From Caulobacter sp. 602-2 (GTDB taxonomy: Bacteria; Pseudomonadota; Alphaproteobacteria; Caulobacterales; Caulobacteraceae): 64,000 nt of DNA. Below the pieces are notes generated by a model. The model had not been told where the DNA came from. It did not search any database and was given only the letters and a program-made list of their open reading frames with translations. Positions 1-6,320 of this stretch are shown here, one piece after another. The translations under genes were made by a program, and so were the position numbers. The stretch spans positions 124,001 through 188,000 of the forward strand of contig NZ_JAAKGT010000007.1 of the NCBI RefSeq assembly GCF_011043625.1. Reading direction: 5' to 3'. Within the stretch, counting starts at the first letter, position 1. The number at the start of each line of letters is the position of its first letter.

Positions 1-196
1 AGGGCAGGGGCTGTCGCCCGCCGACGGCCAAGCCTACGACCGCGCCCTGATCAACGCGATCTACGACGAGCGCGGCAAGCGCAACGACGCGGGCCAGCTG
101 GCCTATTTCACCAGCGCCTCGGCCGCCGTGCAGGTCTCGGTCGCCAACCGCTTCGCCAGCGAACGCCAGGACGCCCTGGCCATGCTGGGCCGATGA
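1..196 (+). CDS. C-terminal fragment of an unidentified protein
   Basis: An open frame enters from the left edge and stops at the TGA at 194-196. The 64 visible residues are hydrophilic and probably helical, with alternating Ala, Asp and Arg, and end in Met-Leu-Gly-Arg. I see no recognisable motif. Codon use, with G or C at nearly every third position, matches the real genes that follow on the same strand. It lies 64 bases before a lipoprotein gene and could be the end of a gene in the same accessory group of the secretion locus. The family cannot be named from this piece. Confidence 0.55.
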   Translation, partial: GQGLSPADGQAYDRALINAIYDERGKRNDAGQLAYFTSASAAVQVSVANRFASERQDALAMLGR

Positions 197-260
197 GAAC
201 CGCCGCGGCGGGCCGGCGTTGAACAGAGAGACGCGAAGGCTCGCCCCGGATCACCCGACG

Positions 261-980
261 ATGAAGTTTGCTCCCCCAACCCTCATCGCCCTCGCGCTGG
301 CCGTTGCCGGTTGTGAGCGACCGGCGGCGGCCGATCCCCCCCTACCCATGGCCGCCGCCGGCACCGCACAGGGACCTGCGGGCAAGTATGTGATGAGCGG
401 ACAGCGCCGGGGCGTGCTGACCCTGACCCCCAAGGGCGATCTCTGGCGCGTCAGCCTGTCGGGCGGCGCGCTTTCCGACGGCGCGGCGACCGCCGCCGAC
501 TGCGAGCTCGAGGCCGAGGGGCCTTTGAGGAGCGGCCGCATCGAGGCCAGGGTCGTGCCCTTCGAAGGAACGAACATCAGCCTCGGCGCGGCCGACCTGG
601 CGGCCCGCCCGGCCACGGCGCAGGTGATCCTCGATGCGGAGACGGCGAGCGTGAGCACCGACTTCCAGGGTTGCGGCGTCGGCGCCGACCTTTCCGGCCG
701 CTATGTGCGCCAGGCGCCGGGCGCGATCTCGGAAGGCGACAGCGTCGCCGACCTGTCGTCGGCTCTGCCGGATGCGCAACTGACCATCCTGGACGGCTAT
801 CCCTGGGCCCGGTTCGCGATCGAGCGTGGCGGCAAGCGCCTGGTCGTCGTGCAGTTCGACGGCGAGAACGAGGAACTGGCCGACGGCCGCAACAGCCAGC
901 GCGCGATCGGCGCTAAGGTCGGTTGGAGCGCGCTGAAGCCGGCCCTGCGGGTCGTCAAGGTCGAGGGGGGCGCGTCATGA
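261..980 (+). CDS. Predicted lipoprotein, unknown function
   Basis: The start at 261 is preferred over an in-frame ATG at 219 because it gives a clean lipoprotein signal: Met-Lys, a hydrophobic Leu/Ala stretch, then the lipobox Val-Ala-Gly-Cys with the lipidated Cys near residue 18. The mature protein of about 220 residues should be anchored to a membrane on the periplasmic side. It has two further Cys residues that could form a disulfide, and mixed beta-rich sequence. Its stop overlaps the next start (ATGA), so the two genes are translationally coupled. Some T3SS clusters encode a small lipoprotein pilotin for the secretin, but this one is larger than usual, so that role is only a guess. Confidence 0.7.
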   Translation: MKFAPPTLIALALAVAGCERPAAADPPLPMAAAGTAQGPAGKYVMSGQRRGVLTLTPKGDLWRVSLSGGALSDGAATAADCELEAEGPLRSGRIEARVVPFEGTNISLGAADLAARPATAQVILDAETASVSTDFQGCGVGADLSGRYVRQAPGAISEGDSVADLSSALPDAQLTILDGYPWARFAIERGGKRLVVVQFDGENEELADGRNSQRAIGAKVGWSALKPALRVVKVEGGAS

Positions 981-1489
981 TCCGTCCCGTCGAGCGCGCC
1001 TCGGGCGCCGACCTCTCCACCTGGACGCCGTCGACCACGGCCGCGCGGGCCGGAGTCGCGCGGCTGGCGATCGAGGCGATGGCCACCGTCGCCGGCGCGG
1101 CCCTGGTGGATCCGCTGCGCGGCGGCGATCGCGGCCAGGCCGCCGCCTTCGTCTGGGCCGAGCACGGCCAGTCGAGCATGGCCCAGGTGGGCGCGGACCT
1201 GCGGATCCTGGCGGCCCAGAGCGGCCAGTCGGTGGCCGGCCGGCTGTCGGCCACCTCGCCGGTCGACGCCGGCCGCATCGAGCGGGTGCTGGCCGACTTC
1301 GCCCGCGAACTGCGCGCCCAGGCCGCGGACAAGCCGCACCTGACGCCCTCGGCAATCGTCGAGCCGCTGCTGCGCTCGGTCGCCGCCGGCCTGCAGCGCG
1401 AGCCGGCCCCAGGCGCGGCGCGCTCGGACGTCGTCGAGCAGTTCGTGCGGATCATCGACGGCGCCACCGCCGAACTGAGGGCGGTCTAG
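977..1489 (+). CDS. Hypothetical protein coupled to the lipoprotein gene
   Basis: The ATG at 977 overlaps the TGA of the lipoprotein gene by four bases, which fixes the start. The 170-residue product has no signal peptide and is Ala/Arg rich, with several amphipathic helices (roughly residues 25-50, 65-85, 90-120 and 125-168). I do not recognise a family. The small, helical, soluble character and the position beside a T3SS cluster are compatible with a chaperone or a secreted substrate, but no motif supports either. A long inverted repeat follows about 30 bases after the stop and may terminate the transcript. Confidence 0.6.
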   Translation: MIRPVERASGADLSTWTPSTTAARAGVARLAIEAMATVAGAALVDPLRGGDRGQAAAFVWAEHGQSSMAQVGADLRILAAQSGQSVAGRLSATSPVDAGRIERVLADFARELRAQAADKPHLTPSAIVEPLLRSVAAGLQREPAPGAARSDVVEQFVRIIDGATAELRAV

Positions 1490-1521
1490 GGGGGCGGATC
1501 ACCATCTCCGACCAACCACAT

Positions 1522-1636
1522 TGTCATCCCGGCCGCAGCGAAGCGGAGCGCCGGGATCTCCTACGGTTCCGATACTGCAGGTGTGGGAGATCCCGGCGCT
1601 GCGGACCGCTGGCGCGTTCCTCCGGCCGGGATGACA
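1522..1636. repeat. Composite inverted repeat (REP-like element)
   Basis: The outer arms TGTCATCCCGGCC (1522-1534) and GGCCGGGATGACA (1624-1636) are perfect reverse complements of 13 bases. Inner arms GCGCCGGGATCTCC (1548-1561) and GGAGATCCCGGCGC (1586-1599) are a second perfect pair of 14 bases. The element fills most of the gap between the rightward gene ending at 1489 and the leftward gene ending at 1675, so it probably acts as a bidirectional terminator. The TCATCCCGGC type is common in GC-rich proteobacterial intergenic DNA. Confidence 0.8.
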
Positions 1637-1674
1637 CGCGTTGGGGCGGGGGCCCTCTAGCCCTGCGCTCTTTG

Positions 1675-2157
1675 TCAGGACCCGCCGTCGTCGACGCGGG
1701 TCAGGTTGGCCAGGGCGGCGGCGGGGCGATCGAGCTTGTTGTGCACCGCCAGGGTAACGTCCATCCAGGCCTGGCCGCGCATCTGGCTCCACCACTCGTC
1801 GTGGACGGCGGCCTGGAAGTCGCCGTTGACCCGCTCCGAGCGGGTCTCGACCACGGGATCAGCCACAGTGTCGGCCGTATCTTCCACCACGCCTACGGTG
1901 TCGTCGACCACGCCGCCGACGCCGTCGAGCAGGCCGCCCAGCCCCTTGGCCAGCAGCGCGCCTTCCAGGGCGCCGCGCTGGGCGGGCGGCAGGCCCTCCA
2001 GCGCTTGGGCGGTCTGGGCGGGACCGGCGGCGGCGAAGGCCGCGGCGTCCACCTCGCCGGTGCGCGTGAAGCGGTCGACGGCCTCGTCCAGGCGTCCGGC
2101 GCGCGGCGCGGGGCCCGCGGCGGCGCGGGCGGCGGCGGAAGGGTCTTGCACGATCAT
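1675..2157 (-). CDS. Orphan T3SS-associated protein, candidate secreted substrate
   Basis: The 160-residue product has no Sec signal. Its N-terminal 50 residues are Ala/Pro/Arg rich. Around residues 68-105 is a Gly/Val/Asp stretch with a repeating Val-Val-(Asp/Glu)-Asp-Thr pattern. The C-terminal part is more ordered, with a Trp-Trp pair and a Trp-Met. A good ribosome site (AGGAGG on the minus strand, 2166-2171) precedes the ATG at 2157. About 53 bases further upstream is the GGGTTTTCCC box shared with other T3SS accessory genes. I do not recognise a family. The context suggests a secreted effector, translocator or regulator of the adjacent system; this is inference. Confidence 0.6.
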   Translation of the reverse strand: MIVQDPSAAARAAAGPAPRAGRLDEAVDRFTRTGEVDAAAFAAAGPAQTAQALEGLPPAQRGALEGALLAKGLGGLLDGVGGVVDDTVGVVEDTADTVADPVVETRSERVNGDFQAAVHDEWWSQMRGQAWMDVTLAVHNKLDRPAAALANLTRVDDGGS

Positions 2158-2209
2158 GGCCGGGGCCTCCTGAAGTGCAGCCTGCGCCGGGCCGTTCGCC
2201 GCCGCTATT

Positions 2210-2221
2210 GGGGTTTTCCCC
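2210..2221. promoter_or_regulatory. GGGTTTTCCC box, copy 1
   Basis: GGGGTTTTCCCC is an inverted repeat (GGGG/CCCC) around TTTT. It lies in the gap between two leftward genes, about 53 bases upstream of the start at 2157. Related copies are at 3850-3863, 17773-17782 and 22425-22437, all within the T3SS region. It is proposed as a transcription factor site for the gene ending at 1675. Confidence 0.5.
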
Positions 2222-2227
2222 AGTCCG

Positions 2228-2992
2228 TCAGCGGACGAAGCCGGCTTCGGTCAGCTTCAGCTGCCGCAGGTCGATGCTCATCTCGTTGCGGAAGCGCGCC
2301 ACGGCGGCCTCCGACAGTTGGCGGCTGAGCGTGGTGTTCTTCCTGGCGTTGGCGTCGGAGAAGGCCGAGCCCTGGGCCACGAAGTTCAGCATGAACACCT
2401 CGGCCATCTCCTGCTTGCCGGCGTCGTCGAGGCGGGCGAAGGCGGGGTTGGAGCCCAGCGCCTGGGCGACCTGGCCGCGCACCCCCTGCACCTGGGCGCG
2501 GTTGGCGAAGGGCACGTTGTTGGCGATCTGCCAGTTCTGCACCCAGTAGGCGGTCATGGCGTCGGCCACGTCGCCGCGCCGCAGGCCGTCGACCGCGACG
2601 TGCTTTTCCCAGGCGCCCAGCAGGTCCTTCTGCTGCACGGCCTGGCGCAGGCGGTCGCCGTTGGTCGGATCACGCTTGGCCACGAAGTCGGCGAACTGGC
2701 CGCGCACGCGGCTGGAGACCGCGGGCGAGGGGCGGTAGCGGGTGTTGGCCGCCGCGGCGCCGCGCTGGGCCGACAGGCTGGCGCCGGGCGCGGGCCTGGC
2801 GGCGGTGGAGCGGGTGCGTCCGCCGCGCTGGACCGTCGATCCCAGCACGTTGTTCATCTGGCCCACCGACATCATCGACGAGCCGAAGTCCATGTACTGG
2901 GTGCCGATGCTGGAGAAGTCCTGCGCCGCGGCCGGCAGGCCGATCATCAGGGCGGCGGCGGCGCTGAGCGCGGGAACGAGACGGCGGGTCAT
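2228..2992 (-). CDS. Exported protein of unknown function (DUF6683-like)
   Basis: The 254-residue product starts with a clear Sec signal peptide (Met-Thr-Arg-Arg, hydrophobic Leu/Ala core, Ala-Ala-Ala-Gln cleavage region near residue 23), so it should be periplasmic or outer-membrane associated and not a T3SS substrate. A short Ser/Met/Gly-rich segment and an Arg-rich low-complexity linker (residues 55-90) are followed by a helical domain of about 150 residues. That domain contains Tyr-Trp-Val-Gln-Asn-Trp and ends in a basic, hydrophobic tail. The layout recalls DUF6683-type proteins, though I cannot check this. It sits between two candidate T3SS substrates but carries its own export signal. 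Promoter sequence and a terminator hairpin lie just upstream of it. Confidence 0.65.
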   Translation of the reverse strand: MTRRLVPALSAAAALMIGLPAAAQDFSSIGTQYMDFGSSMMSVGQMNNVLGSTVQRGGRTRSTAARPAPGASLSAQRGAAAANTRYRPSPAVSSRVRGQFADFVAKRDPTNGDRLRQAVQQKDLLGAWEKHVAVDGLRRGDVADAMTAYWVQNWQIANNVPFANRAQVQGVRGQVAQALGSNPAFARLDDAGKQEMAEVFMLNFVAQGSAFSDANARKNTTLSRQLSEAAVARFRNEMSIDLRQLKLTEAGFVR

Positions 2993-3048
2993 CCGGTGTG
3001 CTCCACTGTTTTTCCAACCCTGACGTGCAATATTGACAAGAAAACGAC

Positions 3049-3075
3049 AGGCGGCCAGATGGCCGCCTGCCTTTT
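3049..3075. terminator. Bidirectional intrinsic terminator
   Basis: A perfect GC-rich hairpin (AGGCGGCC, loop, GGCCGCCT, 3049-3068) is followed by CTTTTCT on the plus strand. On the minus strand it is followed by a run from the AAGAAAACG at 3039-3047, which reads as CGTTTTCTT. It lies 26 bases beyond the stop of the leftward gene at 3094 and should end that transcript before the next leftward gene begins at 2992. Confidence 0.8.
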
Positions 3076-3093
3076 CTACTGTAGAGCTTGAGC

Positions 3094-3732
3094 TTAACCC
3101 TTGCGGGCGAGGGTCGAGCCGGCTTCGCCGATGGACTTGATCGAGTTGTTCAGGGCCTGGCTGACCATGTTCATCTCCTGGCCCAGGGCCTGGATCTCGG
3201 CGGTCAGCTGGCCGTACTTGGAGTCCTTGGAGTCCAGGCCGCCCAGTTCGTCGGTCTTGGCCTTCATCTGACCCATCTTGCCGTCCATCACCTTGCCGAG
3301 CGCCTTGGCCAGGGCGACCAGGAAGCTGTCGCCCTTGGTCGACTTGCCCTCGCCGCCGTCGCGGACGCTTTCCAGGATCGAGTTGGTCCAGCTCTGGGCC
3401 ACGTCCTCGGCCGTGCGCTGCAGGTCGCCCTGTTCGGCGGGGCTGAAGCCGAAGGTGTCGGCCGCGCCCTGGACCGCTTCGGTCAGGCTCTGGGCCGCGC
3501 CGCCCGGATTGCCGCTGGCGGCCTGGAACACGCCCTGGGCCAGGTCGATCACGCCCTGCGGCAGGCCCAGCTGCTGGCCGACCTGCTGGATCACCTGGCT
3601 GGCGACCGAGCTGATGATCTGCTGGAAGATCGACTGGAAGGCCAGCGAGGTGCCGCCGGTGAGCGCCGCCAGGGCGACGGTGCTGAACAGGCTGCCGATG
3701 TTGAGACCGCCGCCGCTGAAGATGCCGGACAT
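3094..3732 (-). CDS. Candidate T3SS translocator or filament-type protein
   Basis: The 212-residue product lacks a Sec signal. It has a Gly/Ser N-terminus, then a long hydrophobic amphipathic region (residues 12-60, rich in Ile, Val, Ala and Gln), a short linker, and a C-terminal helical part (residues 130-212) rich in Lys, Gln, Asn and Met that looks like coiled coil. It ends in Ile-Gly-Glu-Ala...Leu-Ala-Arg-Lys-Gly. A membrane-active N-half and coiled-coil C-half is the architecture of T3SS translocators and of SseB/EspA-like tip or filament proteins. No family is certain. A GGGTTTTCCC box lies about 120 bases upstream and a strong terminator follows, so it is probably a single-gene transcript. 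Confidence 0.65.
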   Translation of the reverse strand: MSGIFSGGGLNIGSLFSTVALAALTGGTSLAFQSIFQQIISSVASQVIQQVGQQLGLPQGVIDLAQGVFQAASGNPGGAAQSLTEAVQGAADTFGFSPAEQGDLQRTAEDVAQSWTNSILESVRDGGEGKSTKGDSFLVALAKALGKVMDGKMGQMKAKTDELGGLDSKDSKYGQLTAEIQALGQEMNMVSQALNNSIKSIGEAGSTLARKG

Positions 3733-3825
3733 GTTTCGAACTCCGCGATTTGAAATCTTGCTGTCCTCGGTCCCGCGTTCATCGCTGCGACCTGACGCCG
3801 CAAGACAACCATTGCGGGTCGATCG

Positions 3826-4197
3826 TCAGTAGTCGGGTCGTTCCCTAGCTAGGGTTTTCCCTATCAGCCGGCGCATGGCGGCCGAGGGCTGGGCCGCGCG
3901 CGTGCGGGCCTCGTCGGCGGCGCGGGCTTCGGCGGCGATCTCTTCCGGCGTGCGGGTGCGGCGGTCCAGCACGGTGATCTGGCCGGCGGTGACGCCCAGC
4001 AGGAACACCTCGTCGCGATAGGCCACCAGGGTCAGCCGTTCGCGCTGGCCCACGGGCAGGGCCCGCAGGTAGCGAATCTGGTCGTCGCTGGCCGGGCCCG
4101 CCTGCACCCGCTTGAGCAGCTTCAGCGAGAAGAAGGCCAGGCCCAGCACGATGGCCAGGGCGATGGCGACGGTCAGCAGGTCGAGGATGGCGCTCAC
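3826..4197 (-). CDS. FliO-like small membrane protein
   Basis: The 123-residue product has one transmembrane helix (about residues 3-27, Leu/Ala/Ile/Val), then a basic Lys-Leu-Leu-Lys-Arg cytoplasmic edge. A small domain follows with Leu-Pro-Val-Gly-x-x-Glu-Arg-Leu-Thr-Leu-Val and Glu-Val-Phe-Leu-Leu-Gly-Val-Thr-x-Gly-x-Ile-x-Val-Leu. This is the FliO/MopB pattern. In flagella FliO is an assembly factor for the FliP (SctR) ring. The gene lies 18 bases downstream of sctU in the same direction. Non-flagellar systems normally lack a FliO, so this is unusual. The C-terminal codons overlap a GGGTTTTCCC box. Confidence 0.7.
   Translation of the reverse strand: MSAILDLLTVAIALAIVLGLAFFSLKLLKRVQAGPASDDQIRYLRALPVGQRERLTLVAYRDEVFLLGVTAGQITVLDRRTRTPEEIAAEARAADEARTRAAQPSAAMRRLIGKTLARERPDY
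3850..3863. promoter_or_regulatory. GGGTTTTCCC box, copy 2
   Basis: TAGGGTTTTCCCTA is a perfect inverted repeat of five bases around TTTT. It lies inside the last codons of the FliO-like gene and about 118 bases upstream of the start at 3732. The likely target is the leftward translocator-like gene, which would then have its own promoter. Confidence 0.5.
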
Positions 4198-4215
4198 GAG
4201 GGCTCCGTCTGGCGG

Positions 4216-5343
4216 CTAGGGGAGGGGCGGGAAGCTGGGGCCGGGCGGCGGCCCTTCCGGCGGGTCTTCGGCGGCGGCCCTGGCCTGCTCGTCCTTCAGC
4301 CGGCGGGCCCACAGGATCACCTCGGCCACGGCGGCGAACAGGTCCTGGGGCACGATGTCGTCGATGGCGGCCTTGTCGCGCAGGGCGCGGGCCAGCTCGA
4401 CATTGCGGATGATCGGAACGCCGGCTTCCTCGGCCGCCTCGCGCATGGTCTGGGCGATCGGCCCTTCGCCCTTGCCCAGCAGCACCGGGGCGGCGTGCTC
4501 GGCCGGGTCGTAGGCCAGGGCGCAGGCGATGTGGGTGGGGTTCACCACCAGCACCGAGGCGTCGCGCGCGGCCTGGGCGGCGTTCTGCTGCGCCCACTCC
4601 TGGTGCAGCTGCCGCCGGTGCGCCTTCACGTGCGGATCGCCCTCGGAATCCTTCATTTCCTGGCGGATGTCGCGCCGGCTCATCCGCATCTTCTTGGTGA
4701 AGCTGTGGCGCTGGTAGGCCAGATCCAGCAGCGACACGAAGACGAACAGCACCACCGTGCCGGCCAGCAGCTTGAACGTCAGCCCGCCATAGGCCGACAG
4801 CGCCCCGTCGGCCTCGCCGGCCGGCAGGGCCATCAGCTTGTCGAACGACAGGGCCACGACGATCCAGGTGAACAGGCCCAGCAGCAGGGTCTTGGCCAGC
4901 GACTTGGCCACCTCGAACAGGTTGTCCAGGCTGAACATGCGCTTGAGCCCCTCGCCGGGGTTCATGTGCGACATCTTCGGGCTCATCTTCTCGAAGGTGA
5001 AGACTGGGCCCACCTGGCCGAACTCGGCCAGCATGCCGAAGATCGCCACGGGTACGAAGGTGATCGCCGTCAGCAGCACGAAGGCCTTGCCGGCGGCCGC
5101 GCCGGCGATCGGCCAGGCCTCGGCGAACGGCCGGTCCATGACCGCGAACACCTCGTCGAACAACCCGCCCAGGCGGTCGAAGGCGAAGCCCGCCGTCATC
5201 GCCCCCAGCAGCAGCCACACGCCCAGCACCGCGGTGGAGGTCAGGTCCTTGGACTTGGGGACGTCGCCCTTCTTGCGGGCGTCCGACAGCCGCTTGGGTG
5301 TCGGCTTCTCCGTCTTGTCGCCGCCGTCGTTCTTCTCAGCCAT
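4216..5343 (-). CDS. sctU: T3SS export switch protein SctU (FlhB/YscU family)
   Basis: SctU is an inner-membrane export gate component that autocleaves to switch substrate class. The N-terminus has the family signature Lys-Thr-Glu-Lys-Pro-Thr-Pro-Lys-Arg-Leu (residues 10-19). Four hydrophobic segments follow (about 37-55, 85-108, 148-168 and 188-210), then the basic cytoplasmic domain. The self-cleavage site Asn-Pro-Thr-His is at 268-271. The protein ends at residue 375 with a Pro-rich tail that most homologues lack. It heads a leftward operon with the FliO-like gene and is divergent from the lytic transglycosylase-sctV operon. This position, away from sctR-S-T, is less usual. Confidence 0.95.
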   Translation of the reverse strand: MAEKNDGGDKTEKPTPKRLSDARKKGDVPKSKDLTSTAVLGVWLLLGAMTAGFAFDRLGGLFDEVFAVMDRPFAEAWPIAGAAAGKAFVLLTAITFVPVAIFGMLAEFGQVGPVFTFEKMSPKMSHMNPGEGLKRMFSLDNLFEVAKSLAKTLLLGLFTWIVVALSFDKLMALPAGEADGALSAYGGLTFKLLAGTVVLFVFVSLLDLAYQRHSFTKKMRMSRRDIRQEMKDSEGDPHVKAHRRQLHQEWAQQNAAQAARDASVLVVNPTHIACALAYDPAEHAAPVLLGKGEGPIAQTMREAAEEAGVPIIRNVELARALRDKAAIDDIVPQDLFAAVAEVILWARRLKDEQARAAAEDPPEGPPPGPSFPPLP

Positions 5344-5604
5344 AGCGTGTGTTCTGGCGTCATCGCGAAGGGCGTCGGACGTTCGCCGACCGGTGAGATG
5401 CCGACAATGGCGGCAATCATGGCCAAAAAGCGGCGAGCTTAGCCATAGTAGTGGTTAAGCTGAGCCATAGAATATGTTGTCTGGTAAGCAGTATACTGAG
5501 TATGAAAATTGTTTTAACTCCGAGGTTGACAGGATTGATCTGCGAAAGTTAGCTTTTGAATGGGTAGTATGCACAGGCGGGGCGCTGCATAGAGGGACAA
5601 ATTT
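5344..5604. promoter_or_regulatory. Divergent promoter region with direct repeats
   Basis: This 261-base gap separates the leftward sctU operon from the rightward main T3SS operon and is clearly AT-richer than its surroundings. Two direct repeats, AGCTTAGCCATAG (5436-5448) and AGCTGAGCCATAG (5458-5470), are 22 bases apart, about two helical turns, as expected for a dimeric or tandem activator site. A TTGACA (5526-5531) and a TAGTAT (5565-5570) resemble -35 and -10 boxes of sigma-70 promoters, though they are not correctly spaced as one pair. No GGGTTTTCCC box was seen here. Confidence 0.5.
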
Positions 5605-6306
5605 ATGCGCAAGTTCCGCGTAGTGGCGTCGAGCGTGTGTTTAGTCTTATTTTGTTCAAGTCCAGTGTTCGCATATGAATGCGTCACGGCTGACGGCTTG
5701 AAGTTCAGCAGCGCTCTCCCGATCAATGAAAAGTTCTCGCTGGCGCGCATAGATTGCGTTCAGGAAACACAACCGACAGGGGTGTCGGAACAGCTCCGTC
5801 TCTATGACGGACCCCAGATGGCGACCGCCGTTATCTCTGCCGGACGTATCGCGCCGGCGCCGGTGGTCATCGTCAGGGGCGCTCGCGGACCGGCCCTCTA
5901 CGCTCCGCTGGTGGCCGCCGCCGGCCGCGACTTCGACATCGATCCAGACCTGCTGCAGGCGGTCATGCACGTGGAATCGCGGGCCAATCCGGGGGCGATC
6001 TCGCCCAAGGGCGCCCGCGGCCTGATGCAGATCATGCCCGCCACCGCCAAGCGCTTCGGGGTGCGCGACCCGGCCGTCGAGCTGGACGACCCGATGGTCA
6101 ACATCCGCACCGGCGCGGCCTACCTGAAGACCCTGCAGGGCCACTTCGGCAACGACCTGGAACTGGTGCTGGCGGCCTACAACGCCGGCGAGGGGGCCGT
6201 CATGAAGTACGGCCGCAAGATCCCGCCCTATCGCGAGACGCAAGGCTACGTGACCAGCGTCCTCGACCGCTATCGCGGCCTGGTTTCCGCCCGCGGCGGC
6301 TTCTGA
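5605..6306 (+). CDS. T3SS-associated lytic transglycosylase
   Basis: This is a periplasmic peptidoglycan-cleaving enzyme, probably opening the wall for the T3SS basal body. A signal peptide covers residues 1-23. After a 75-residue linker, the SLT domain starts near residue 97. The catalytic Glu is E124 in His-Val-Glu-Ser-Arg, followed by Gly-Leu-Met-Gln-Ile-Met-Pro-Ala-Thr (139-147) and Ala-Ala-Tyr-Asn-Ala-Gly-Glu (190-196), all standard for GH23-type transglycosylases. It is the first gene of the main operon, 14 bases before sctV. The first 80 codons are visibly poorer in G and C than the rest of the gene, which suggests that the 5' part and the promoter have a different history from the SLT domain. 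Confidence 0.9.
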   Translation: MRKFRVVASSVCLVLFCSSPVFAYECVTADGLKFSSALPINEKFSLARIDCVQETQPTGVSEQLRLYDGPQMATAVISAGRIAPAPVVIVRGARGPALYAPLVAAAGRDFDIDPDLLQAVMHVESRANPGAISPKGARGLMQIMPATAKRFGVRDPAVELDDPMVNIRTGAAYLKTLQGHFGNDLELVLAAYNAGEGAVMKYGRKIPPYRETQGYVTSVLDRYRGLVSARGGF

Positions 6307-6320
6307 GGACGGATTTCCCC

